NCBI GenBank assembly: GCA_900319365.1
Contig: ONOE01000015.1
Coordinates: 11,135-49,898, forward strand
DNA: 38,764 nt
Direction of reading: 5' to 3'
Origin: an uncultured bacterium
Lineage (GTDB): Bacteria; Cyanobacteriota; Vampirovibrionia; Gastranaerophilales; Gastranaerophilaceae
A program made the position numbers and the translations under genes. The number at the start of each line of letters is the position of its first letter. Within the stretch, counting starts at the first letter, position 1. Positions 31,830-38,764 of the stretch are shown in pieces. The notes beneath the pieces are model-generated. The model ran no database searches. It was not told the DNA's origin and worked only from the letters and a program-made list of their open reading frames with translations.

Positions 31830-34130
31830 TTATTTTTCGGTTTGTTGCTGCGGTTCTTTTTTGTATTTGCATTTAGGATTTGAACAGCATACAACATCCC
31901 CGTTTTTAAGTTTTTTTGTTACCAACAGAGATCCGCATTCGGGGCATTTTTCGCCCGTCGGCTCATTCCACAATACAAAATCACAGTCAGGATATTTGTC
32001 GCAGCCGAAAAATATGGTGCCTCGTTTTGATTTTCTCTCAACTATTGTACCCTTGCCGCATTTGGGGCAAGTTACACCCGTTGAGCGTCTGTATGGCTTT
32101 CTGTGGCGGCACTCGGGGTTTGTACATTCCATATATTTTCCGTAAGGTCCGATTTTGAATATCATATCAGAACCGCATTTTTCGCATTTTTCTTCGCAAA
32201 CTTCTTTTGGTTTGTTTTCGCCATCACCGTTTTGCTCGTCTTGCAAATCTTGCAAAATATCCAATGACAATGCGGTTTTACAGTCGGGATATCCGCTGCA
32301 GCCCAAGAATTGAGTTCCTTTTTTACTTGTTCGCAAAACCATCGGACGACCGCAATTCGGGCATTTGACATTAGTTGAAACAGTAACCCTTTGCGCTGTT
32401 TTCATTACATTATTTACTTCATTCATAAACGGAGCATAAAAATCTTTCAAAACCTTTAAATAATCTACCTTTTTATCGGCGATTTCATCAAGTTTTTCTT
32501 CCATGCCTGCCGTAAATTTGTAATCCATAATGTCTGAAAATTCGCTGACCAATTGTTTTGAGACGGCTCTGCCAAGCAATGTCGGATAAAGAACTTTGTT
32601 TTTCTTTTCAACGTATTTTCTTGTTTGAATTACGGTAATAATCGTTGCGTAAGTAGACGGACGACCTATGCCGTATTCTTCAAGAGCTTTGACAAGCGAT
32701 GCTTCGTTAAATCTCGGAGGCGGCTGTGTGAAATGTTGTTTAGGCTCAACTTTTTTGCAAACAACTTTGTCCCCTTTTTCTAAATCGGGAATTTTTTCGC
32801 CCGCATCTTTATTTTCTTCGGTTTCTTCTTCATTGTATAAAGTCAGGAAACCGTCAAATACAACCTTGCTTGTACCTGCTTTGAGAGTATAATCCCCCGC
32901 TTCGATTTCAATTGATTTATTTGCTATTTGAGCGGGTGCCATTTGAGATGACATAAATTTTTCCCAGATTAATTTGTACAATTTATACTGGTCATTATCT
33001 AAATATTTTTTTATGCTTTGAGGGGTTCTTTCAATATATGCGGGACGAATAGCTTCATGCGCATCCTGAACGTTTTGTTTGCCTTTAGCATATACATTTG
33101 CTTTTTCGGGATAATATTTTTCACCGTAATTTTGCAAAATATAATCATGCGCCGCATTTTGCGCATCATAAGATACCCTGACCGAATCAGTTCTCATATA
33201 GGTAATTAAACCGACAGGAGCACCATTCTCAAGTTCAATACCCTCATACAATTTTTGCGCAACCTGCATTGTTTTTGAAACCCCGAACCCGAGTTTTGAA
33301 CTCGCAGCCCTTTGCATTGTTGAAGTGATAAACGGAGCCGTCGGTTTTCTTTTTGTAGTTTTTTTAGTAACTTTTGAAACATTATAAATTGTCGTCGAAT
33401 CTGTTAAATAATCAACAATATCTTGCGCCTGCTGTTGATTTTTAATGGTTTTTTCTATGGATTTGCCTTTAATTTTTGAAACTTCAGATTCAAAAGTCTT
33501 GCCGTCTTTATCCAAAAGTGCATGGATTGACCAATATTCCTGAGGTTTGAAAGCTTCAATCTCATCTTCTCTTTCACAAATCATACGCAATGCAACAGAC
33601 TGAACTCTGCCCGCAGACAGTTTTCTGTTGCCCATTTCTTTCCACAAAACAGGGCTCAACTTGTAACCTACAAGTTTATCTAATATTTGCCTTGTCTGCT
33701 GCGCTTTTACCATATCCATATCAATGGAGCGAGGGTTCTCAACGGAATGTTTAACGGCCTTGGGCGTGATTTCGTTGAAAACAATTCTGCATACTTTGTC
33801 ATCGGGAACTTTTAAAACCTGTCTGACATGCCAAGCTATAGCCTCTCCCTCACGGTCGGGGTCGGAAGCCAGATAAACTTTGCCCGCTTTTTTTGCCAGA
33901 TCGTTTAATTTACGCACAACCTGCTGTTTCCCGGGGATAATTTCAAACTTCATTTTAAAATTATCGTTAACATCAAAACCCAAATTATCCGTTGACGGAT
34001 CTTTTGTAGGTAAATTACGAATATGACCGTAACTTGCCTCTATTTGATATCCGTCGCCCAAAATCTTTTTTATTGTCTTTGATTTAGCCGGAGATTCGAC
34101 TATAACAAGTGCTTTTTCTTTCGTTGCCAT
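31830..34130 (-). CDS. topA: DNA topoisomerase I (type IA)
   Basis: A 766-aa enzyme that relaxes negative supercoils. The Toprim domain (ALVIVESPAKSKTIKKILG and YLASDPDREGEAIAWH) holds the metal-binding acidic triad. The active-site Tyr is in GLITYMRTDSVRVS. The C-terminus has four tandem C4 zinc ribbons (CPNCGRPM..., CEKCGSDM..., CPKCGKGT..., CPECGSLL...), the last ending at a short Gln-rich tail. Length is normal for bacterial TopA. I chose the ATG at 34130; an in-frame TTG at 34142 adds four residues. No strong ribosome site is seen. The gene is monocistronic, with a repeat element and about 120 bp of AT-rich DNA upstream. Confidence 0.97.
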   Translation of the reverse strand: MATKEKALVIVESPAKSKTIKKILGDGYQIEASYGHIRNLPTKDPSTDNLGFDVNDNFKMKFEIIPGKQQVVRKLNDLAKKAGKVYLASDPDREGEAIAWHVRQVLKVPDDKVCRIVFNEITPKAVKHSVENPRSIDMDMVKAQQTRQILDKLVGYKLSPVLWKEMGNRKLSAGRVQSVALRMICEREDEIEAFKPQEYWSIHALLDKDGKTFESEVSKIKGKSIEKTIKNQQQAQDIVDYLTDSTTIYNVSKVTKKTTKRKPTAPFITSTMQRAASSKLGFGVSKTMQVAQKLYEGIELENGAPVGLITYMRTDSVRVSYDAQNAAHDYILQNYGEKYYPEKANVYAKGKQNVQDAHEAIRPAYIERTPQSIKKYLDNDQYKLYKLIWEKFMSSQMAPAQIANKSIEIEAGDYTLKAGTSKVVFDGFLTLYNEEETEENKDAGEKIPDLEKGDKVVCKKVEPKQHFTQPPPRFNEASLVKALEEYGIGRPSTYATIITVIQTRKYVEKKNKVLYPTLLGRAVSKQLVSEFSDIMDYKFTAGMEEKLDEIADKKVDYLKVLKDFYAPFMNEVNNVMKTAQRVTVSTNVKCPNCGRPMVLRTSKKGTQFLGCSGYPDCKTALSLDILQDLQDEQNGDGENKPKEVCEEKCEKCGSDMIFKIGPYGKYMECTNPECRHRKPYRRSTGVTCPKCGKGTIVERKSKRGTIFFGCDKYPDCDFVLWNEPTGEKCPECGSLLVTKKLKNGDVVCCSNPKCKYKKEPQQQTEK

Positions 34131-34251
34131 TTTACTTTTCAAAACCTGATTTATATAAAAAATTAAATTTATATTCTTAGCCTACCACAATTTATATACG
34201 TTAGCAAATTATTGATTTTGCTTTATAAAAAAAACATGCAAAATTTATAAT

Positions 34252-34306
34252 TGTCGGGATAGAACTCCAAGGGTATTTATGTTGTCGGCATGGCAATGCC
34301 GACCTG
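34252..34306. repeat. Interspersed repeat, GTCGGCAT family, copy C
   Basis: TTGTCGGGATAGAACTCC, then AAGGGTATTTATGTT, then the hairpin GTCGGCAT (34284-34291), GGCA, ATGCCGAC (34296-34303) and CTG. Compared with copy B (25645-25700), the GTCGGGAT and GTCGGCAT elements have swapped positions, and the hairpin arms stay complementary. It sits between topA and the methyltransferase gene. Confidence 0.8.
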
Positions 34307-34316
34307 CTTTATGAAT

Positions 34317-35081
34317 TTATTCATTCGCTATTCGTTGTTTTGCGATTTCAAAATATTCTTTATTCAGTTCTATTCCGATAAATTTTCTGTTCAAATGTTT
34401 GCACGCAACACCCGTTGTACCTGAACCCATTGTAAAATCAAGTATTGTATCATTTTCATCCGAATACGTTTTAACAAGATATTCCATCAGTTCAACCGGC
34501 TTTTGGGTCGGATGAAGATTGGAAGTCAAAATATCCCTCTTAAATTGAACAATCTGAAGCGGATATCTTTTGCCATTATCCTTGTACTCATAAGGTTTTC
34601 TGTTTTGACTGTCCACAAGCACTCCGAGTTTTCCGTTTTTAATTTTATTCGTGCGCTTAGCGCCGTTATATTCCACCATTTGCGGATTATAAACGGGCTG
34701 TTTTTTATAAAAAACACAAATAGTTTCTATAACTTTTCCGGGTCTTTTTTTTAGCTGAAAAATATTTGTTGCACGCTCTTTTTGCCAATAAATATCATAT
34801 TTAAATTCATTTATATCGGAAATTCTTAAATAGCTGTTAAACGGCTCGTTCCCGAACAGCAAAATCGGCGTGTTATCATGCCTGATAGCTTTTAAACAAT
34901 CCCACATATCATCAAACGGTATAACACTATCCCATTCGCAAGCAGTCGTGCCGTACGGGATATCGGTAATAATTGAATTAACCCTCACCCCTTGAGATAT
35001 TAATTCTTTCATAACCTCAATGCAATCGCCGTTATACAAGGTTATATCTTTATTTATTTCAGTTTTGTTAAAATTTTTCAT
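34317..35081 (-). CDS. Solitary beta-class DNA methyltransferase
   Basis: A 254-aa SAM-dependent DNA methyltransferase of the N6-adenine/N4-cytosine type. The catalytic motif IV is IITDIPYGT (D-I-P-Y, residues 40-43), near the N-terminus. The SAM-binding motif I, ILDFTMGSGTTGVACKHLN, is near the C-terminus, which is the beta-class order also found in DpnA. A His-Pro-Thr-Gln-Lys-Pro (HPTQKPVELMEYL) segment, typical of the class, precedes motif I. No restriction endonuclease lies nearby. It starts 2 nt after dprA ends and must be cotranscribed with it, which suggests methylation of incoming transforming DNA. Target sequence unknown. It could also be a phage-derived orphan. Confidence 0.92.
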   Translation of the reverse strand: MKNFNKTEINKDITLYNGDCIEVMKELISQGVRVNSIITDIPYGTTACEWDSVIPFDDMWDCLKAIRHDNTPILLFGNEPFNSYLRISDINEFKYDIYWQKERATNIFQLKKRPGKVIETICVFYKKQPVYNPQMVEYNGAKRTNKIKNGKLGVLVDSQNRKPYEYKDNGKRYPLQIVQFKRDILTSNLHPTQKPVELMEYLVKTYSDENDTILDFTMGSGTTGVACKHLNRKFIGIELNKEYFEIAKQRIANE

Positions 35082-35083
35082 TT

Positions 35084-36169
35084 TTATACAGCTCTGTATC
35101 TGTCGCCGTTAACCTGTTTAATCATACCTTTTAATTCCATTGTAGTAAGGTTCATAAGCAGATTATCCAAGCTCAATCCCGTCAATGTCGAAAGCTCGTC
35201 AATTCCCCGTTCTTCGATTTTTATATTATTATAAATTTTTTCTTCATCGGGAGTAAGCGTAGGCAAAGTCAACTGCGTAGGATTATCTTCCGTTCGTTCC
35301 CAACCGAGTGCATCTAAAATATCATTGCCCTCAGTTACCATAGTTGCACCGTTTTTCAAAAGTTTATAAATTCCTTGAGTATTCGGATTAGAAATATCCC
35401 CGGGCATACACATCAATTCTCTGCCCTGTTCAAGTGTTAAATTTGCGGTAATCAACGCACCGCTTCTTAACGATGCCTCAACAACCAAAGTTCCGTACGA
35501 CAATCCCGAAACTATTCTGTTTCTTTGCGGGAATCTGAATTTTATAGGTTCAAATGTCGGATAATATTCTGTTACGACAGCACCGTATCCGTTTTCAATA
35601 TTTTCATAAAGTGTCTTATTCTGCGACGGATAAACATAGTCAAACCCGCTTGCTATAACGCCGATTGTTTTTAAATTATTTTCAATAGCCGATGCATGCG
35701 CAACCGTATCAATGCCCGATGCAAGCCCCGAAACTATGCAGATATCTGTATTGCCGAGCCCTGAAATAATTTTGCGCAAATTATCTCTTGCACCCGAACT
35801 TGCCTTTCTTGACCCGACAACCGCAAGAGTTTTTCCCAAATTACATTCAAACAATTTACCTTTGTAATACAAAACGACAGGCGGATTTTCGATATTTTTA
35901 AGCATATAAGGATAATTTTCATCTTCTAAGGTTAAAAAATTTATCCCTTTAGTTTCAACTGTTGCAAAAACTTTGTCTATATCAATTTTATCCCTGCATT
36001 GAATAAAATTTTGCGCCTTTTTAATGCTTAAACCGTCTATATTTTTTAAATCTTCCAAACTGCAATTGAAAGCTTTTTCAATATCGCCGAAGTAATCGTA
36101 CAGCCGTTTAATAAAGCGGCTGTCAATTTGCTCTATTGATGAAAATGCTATCCAATATTTGTAGTTCAT
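35084..36169 (-). CDS. dprA: DNA processing protein DprA
   Basis: A 361-aa protein that binds incoming single-stranded DNA during natural transformation and loads RecA. After an N-terminal SAM/HhH-like region (FNCSLEDLKNIDGLSIKKAQ), the Rossmann core has AVVGSRKASSGARDN-type sequence, IVSGLASGIDTVAHASA, GVIASGFDYVYP, FPQRNRIVSGLSYGTLVVEA and RELMCMPGDISNP, all classic DprA blocks. A winged-helix domain (IYNNIKIEERGIDELSTLTG onward) closes the protein. It overlaps the TPR protein upstream by 4 nt and is 2 nt from the methyltransferase. This implies that the organism keeps at least part of a competence pathway, consistent with the prepilin-like gene elsewhere in the window. Confidence 0.96.
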   Translation of the reverse strand: MNYKYWIAFSSIEQIDSRFIKRLYDYFGDIEKAFNCSLEDLKNIDGLSIKKAQNFIQCRDKIDIDKVFATVETKGINFLTLEDENYPYMLKNIENPPVVLYYKGKLFECNLGKTLAVVGSRKASSGARDNLRKIISGLGNTDICIVSGLASGIDTVAHASAIENNLKTIGVIASGFDYVYPSQNKTLYENIENGYGAVVTEYYPTFEPIKFRFPQRNRIVSGLSYGTLVVEASLRSGALITANLTLEQGRELMCMPGDISNPNTQGIYKLLKNGATMVTEGNDILDALGWERTEDNPTQLTLPTLTPDEEKIYNNIKIEERGIDELSTLTGLSLDNLLMNLTTMELKGMIKQVNGDRYRAV

Positions 36170-36948
36170 TTCTTTTTGTTCTTTATTCTTTCAACAATTT
36201 TTTGAATATTATCTTTTTCTTCTTTGGGAATATCCATATTCATATAATCTTCAAAATATTCAATGGCATCATCAAAATCCCCACGAGCCATATACAAAAT
36301 TGCAGCTTTTTTATAAGCAAGTGCAAAGCGGTTATTCGTCGCAATGGCTTTTAAGAAGTTTGACAGAGCTTTTTCGGTTTCATCATTAGCCTGATAAGCT
36401 TCACCCAAATAGTAATATATCCATTCGTTATTTTTTTTGTATTCAAGAATATTTTCAAAATTTTCAATAGCAGAATCGTAATTTCCGAGTTCAAAATATA
36501 CTCTGCCCAAATCATAATATGCATCATAATTGTCAGGTTGCTTTTCAAGAATATATTCCAATTCGTCAATTGCCAAATCTCTTTTTGCATCTTCTATATA
36601 AAATCTTGCAAGATAATGTCTGAAAACCAAATCATCAGGCAGATTTTCGATTGCATAAGACAAAATATTTATTCCCTCACCGTATCTTCTCTGATGATAA
36701 TAAATATCAACAAGGTTTATATAAGCCTGAGGGATTTTCGGATTTAACTCAATACTTTTCAAATAATTCTTTTCTGCTTTTTCCTCATTGCCCGAGTTTG
36801 CATAGCACAAACCGAGATTGTTATAGATTTGCGCATTTGTCGGCTCTTTTTCCAAAACAGCCGTAAACAAATCAATTGCGCCGTTCCAATCTTTCTTTTT
36901 TACGCATTCTAAAGCTTTATCTATTTGTTTTGAAATATCATTATCCAT
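36166..36948 (-). CDS. TPR-repeat protein, 260 aa
   Basis: A soluble protein made almost wholly of tetratricopeptide repeats, about seven from residue 5 to 245. Examples are AQIYNNLGLCYANSGNEEKA, PQAYINLVDIYYHQRRYGEG, YDAYYDLGRVYFELGNYDSA and EWIYYYLGEAYQANDETEKA. TPR arrays bind partner proteins; no catalytic domain is visible. There is no signal peptide, so it is likely cytoplasmic. It lies 5 nt after the lptA-like gene and overlaps dprA by 4 nt, linking LPS transport and DNA uptake genes in one transcript. A scaffold role is inference. Confidence 0.9.
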   Translation of the reverse strand: MDNDISKQIDKALECVKKKDWNGAIDLFTAVLEKEPTNAQIYNNLGLCYANSGNEEKAEKNYLKSIELNPKIPQAYINLVDIYYHQRRYGEGINILSYAIENLPDDLVFRHYLARFYIEDAKRDLAIDELEYILEKQPDNYDAYYDLGRVYFELGNYDSAIENFENILEYKKNNEWIYYYLGEAYQANDETEKALSNFLKAIATNNRFALAYKKAAILYMARGDFDDAIEYFEDYMNMDIPKEEKDNIQKIVERIKNKKK

Positions 36949-36953
36949 TTTGA

Positions 36954-37934
36954 TTAAAGTCCTAAACTCATACTGCCATCATCGTTGCCGGAGCCGATAT
37001 TTTTAATAACGGTTCTTGTATTACCTTGAGCATCAAAGCTTTTCGGTTTCATAGTCATTTTTATTCTATCCGCATAAATTGTTCTTACACCCTGAGTAAT
37101 GCTTGAACGCCCGATAAATCTTGCTTCGTTGGGTTTGCCGTTTGAAGTTGCATCAGGATACAAGGTAACTTTCGGACCTGCCGCATAGTAATCCTGATAC
37201 CAAATTCGTACATTGTTGCTTGCATTGAAAACCGAACGCTTCTGGTTATATTCCTGATAGCCCGACTTTAATACCATTTTTTCACCGTTGTCCATAACTG
37301 CGTTTGAAGTCGTATTGCCCGTAGCAACAAGATTTCCCGTAACCGCATCATAAACAAATCTGTCTGCCGTTGACTCGTTATTTTCCTGTTTTACCCTTGC
37401 ATTGCCTGATAATACAAGTCGTTTTAAATCACCGTTTTTATCGGTTGTAATTTGCGCCGCATTGGAAAATGTTTCAATATCTTTATACAACATTGATACA
37501 GCGCCCGTTGCAGTCATAACACCCGTTTTTGTATTGTATTCCTGAACGTTGGCATTGATTACGACAATGGGAGTTTTTCCGTCAAATACGACAGATTGCG
37601 TATCGCCTTCAGCTCTGACAATTTTTGTTATTAACGAAACTTTTAAAATATCTGCTTTTACTTCTCTTTTTTTATTTTTCTTGATTTCAAAAGCATAAGG
37701 TTTGTCATAAAAAGTAGCAGTATCTAATTTTTGATCGTTTGTAACATTTACATCAGCGCTGTCGCCGACAACTTTTAAATCGTCAATCGAAACTTTTACG
37801 TTCCCGTTGAATTTGATTTTATTTTCCTGTTCTTTATAAGTTTGACTTTTAGACTCGATAACAAGATCCGATGCCTGCACGCAAAGTCCCGTCAAAACAA
37901 ATAAAGAAGTTAATATCAATAAGAATTTTTTCAT
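36954..37934 (-). CDS. LptA/OstA-domain periplasmic protein
   Basis: A 326-aa exported protein related to LptA, the periplasmic bridge that moves LPS to the outer membrane. A signal peptide (MKKFLLILTSLFVLTGLCVQA) is followed by several beta-jelly-roll OstA-type repeats. Examples are IKFNGNVKVSIDDLKVVGDS, NTKTGVMTATGAVSMLYKD, LSGNARVKQENNESTADRF and VFNASNNVRIWYQDYYAAG. E. coli LptA is about 185 aa; this protein has nearly double the repeat length, so it could span further or combine LptA with part of the LptD periplasmic domain. I chose ATG 37934, 1 nt after the lptC stop, over an in-frame ATG at 37952 inside lptC. No lptB is seen in the window. Confidence 0.85.
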   Translation of the reverse strand: MKKFLLILTSLFVLTGLCVQASDLVIESKSQTYKEQENKIKFNGNVKVSIDDLKVVGDSADVNVTNDQKLDTATFYDKPYAFEIKKNKKREVKADILKVSLITKIVRAEGDTQSVVFDGKTPIVVINANVQEYNTKTGVMTATGAVSMLYKDIETFSNAAQITTDKNGDLKRLVLSGNARVKQENNESTADRFVYDAVTGNLVATGNTTSNAVMDNGEKMVLKSGYQEYNQKRSVFNASNNVRIWYQDYYAAGPKVTLYPDATSNGKPNEARFIGRSSITQGVRTIYADRIKMTMKPKSFDAQGNTRTVIKNIGSGNDDGSMSLGL

Positions 37935-37935
37935 A

Positions 37936-38517
37936 CTACTTTTTATCCTCATAAACTTTTGAAACTGTGTTGCCGATTATTCTGAAATCTTCATAAGTAG
38001 GACTTATGATAATTTTTTCTGCCGTTGAAAGAAGCGATTTATCTTTTTGGATTCTTACATGACCCTGACCGACAATCGGATCATGCGAACTTGTGTATGT
38101 CAATTCATCAAGTCTTAAAGTTATACCGCTTTCAAGAACGATTAAGATATCTTTGTTTAACGTTATAACTTTTGTTTTAGAATTGTAAGTACCTTTAGCG
38201 GATTTTAAACTCATTGAAACTTTGTTGTCTTTATAAAAGTTTGCCAGAACGCCGTTTAACTGTGCAATACCGGTTTTACCGTCCCAATGACCCGTGTCGC
38301 CGTATATTTCCCAGTATTTTTTATCATTTTTGGTTTCTGTCAAAATTACACCATGGACAACGGCATTTTGCTCGTTTTCCTGACCCTGAACTTGTTTTCT
38401 GTTAAAATCTTGAGTAATGTTTCTGGCAGTAAAAAACGCCCATAATAAAATACCCACAAGCGTAAGTATTATTATTACATATACCCTTTTTTTCTTTGTC
38501 AGTTTCTTAAAATCCAT
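37936..38517 (-). CDS. lptC: LPS export component LptC
   Basis: A 193-aa bitopic protein. The N-terminal KKLTKKKRVYVIIILTLVG is a basic patch and single membrane helix, and the rest is periplasmic with the LptC beta fold (VVHGVILTETKNDKKYWEIY, GKTGIAQLNGVLANFYKDN, ESGITLRLDELTYTS, GQGHVRIQKDKSLLSTAEK). LptC takes LPS from LptB2FG and passes it to LptA, which fits the next gene. An in-frame extension to 38589 would run into a terminator hairpin (38577-38606) and the promoter, so I chose ATG 38517. The predicted -10 box lies 7 nt before it, suggesting a leaderless start. Confidence 0.88.
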   Translation of the reverse strand: MDFKKLTKKKRVYVIIILTLVGILLWAFFTARNITQDFNRKQVQGQENEQNAVVHGVILTETKNDKKYWEIYGDTGHWDGKTGIAQLNGVLANFYKDNKVSMSLKSAKGTYNSKTKVITLNKDILIVLESGITLRLDELTYTSSHDPIVGQGHVRIQKDKSLLSTAEKIIISPTYEDFRIIGNTVSKVYEDKK

Positions 38518-38524
38518 ACCCGAA

Positions 38525-38553
38525 ATTTTAGCACAAAATTCTAATAAAGTCGA
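38525..38553 (-). promoter_or_regulatory. Promoter of the lptC-lptA-TPR-dprA-methyltransferase unit
   Basis: On the minus strand: -35 TCGACT (38548-38553), 17-bp spacer, -10 TAAAAT (38525-38530), then TTCGGGT and the ATG. The whole five-gene run has gaps of 5 nt or less, so this may drive all of it. Confidence 0.6.
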
Positions 38554-38569
38554 TATAATATTTAATCTG

Positions 38570-38606
38570 AAAAAACATCGGGAGTACAAATTTTTGCACC
38601 CCCGAT
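38570..38606 (-). terminator. Rho-independent terminator of the edge gene
   Basis: On the minus strand ATCGGGGGTGCAAA pairs with TTTGTACTCCCGAT (14 bp including two G-T pairs, tiny loop), followed by GTTTTTT. It ends the truncated gene at 38613 and separates it from lptC. Confidence 0.88.
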
Positions 38607-38612
38607 TGTTAA

Positions 38613-38764
38613 TTATTTTTTAGCAACAGCGACCTTTTTGTCGGATTGTTTTTGAATATTCGGACCGCCGTTCATTTTCGCAAAGAATATGTCTATTTTG
38701 GTTTTTAAGTTTGACATTTTTGTGTTTGTTTTGCGAACAACTACATCTCGCCCATTACTCAATT
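38613..38764 (-). CDS. C-terminal fragment of an unidentified protein
   Basis: The last 50 codons of a gene that begins beyond the window edge. They encode a basic tail, including NGRDVVVRKTNTKMSNLKTK and ending KQSDKKVAVAKK before TAA. A good terminator follows. The fragment is too short to name. A standalone 34-codon ORF from the internal ATG (MSNLKTKIDIFFAKMNGG) is possible, but no clear Shine-Dalgarno precedes it. Confidence 0.5.
   Translation of the reverse strand, partial: LSNGRDVVVRKTNTKMSNLKTKIDIFFAKMNGGPNIQKQSDKKVAVAKK

Noticed and set aside
34317-35081. A restriction-modification system
   Set aside because: Only the methyltransferase is present; its neighbours are dprA and topA and no endonuclease-like gene lies in the window.
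1-38764. Prophage, integrative element or insertion sequence in the window
   Set aside because: No integrase, transposase, capsid or attachment-site duplication was seen; only small non-coding repeats are present.

Overview
The window looks like a chromosomal segment of a low-GC, Gram-negative, anaerobic bacterium. A gut member of the Vampirovibrionia (Melainabacteria, order Gastranaerophilales) is my best guess, with moderate confidence. The reasons are: LptC/LptA homologues (two membranes with LPS), the oxygen-sensitive class III ribonucleotide reductase NrdD/NrdG, a prepilin-like protein with a lectin-like tail, CHASE2-GGDEF signalling, several hypothetical proteins of a style I associate with that lineage, and AT-rich codon use throughout. 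No tRNA, rRNA, CRISPR array, integrase or transposase was seen.

Layout. 1-196: repeat-rich flank. 197-4088: prepilin-like protein, PAP2 phosphatase, lysS. 4345-6937: a secreted protein and pnuC (overlapping, minus strand), divergent from a 348-aa hypothetical membrane protein. 6958-8261: nitroreductase, then a divergent pair of a small HAD phosphatase and an XRE-type regulator (module 1). 8303-11419: nrdG and nrdD behind a probable cobalamin riboswitch and a good promoter. 11604-12673: small secreted/lipoprotein plus tag. 12824-17750: minus-strand cluster of a small ORF, CHASE2-GGDEF, a STAND-like ATPase with TPRs, and rsmG. 17911-21251: ArnT-like glycosyltransferase, a YkgJ-type cysteine-cluster protein, fabD. 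21368-23347: GAF-GGDEF-HD-GYP. 23697-24868: two overlapping genes for related hypothetical membrane proteins. 24872-29178: acyl-ACP thioesterase, Na/Pi cotransporter, AGCS amino-acid symporter. 29225-29914: a second XRE/HAD divergent pair (module 2), paralogous to module 1. 29957-34130: DUF4127 protein, mntP, topA. 34317-38764: minus-strand run lptC, lptA-like, TPR protein, dprA and a solitary DNA methyltransferase, plus a truncated gene at the edge.

How things fit together. Much of the window is housekeeping: DNA precursor synthesis, translation, lipid synthesis and envelope transport, with two c-di-GMP proteins for signalling. The most unusual features are: (i) the duplicated divergent XRE-HAD module, with inverted repeats in each shared promoter region; (ii) a B12 riboswitch placed on a B12-independent ribonucleotide reductase; (iii) a DNA methyltransferase cotranscribed with the transformation protein DprA; (iv) several promoters whose -10 box lies only 6-7 nt before the start codon, implying leaderless mRNAs; and (v) small interspersed intergenic hairpin repeats whose arms covary between copies.
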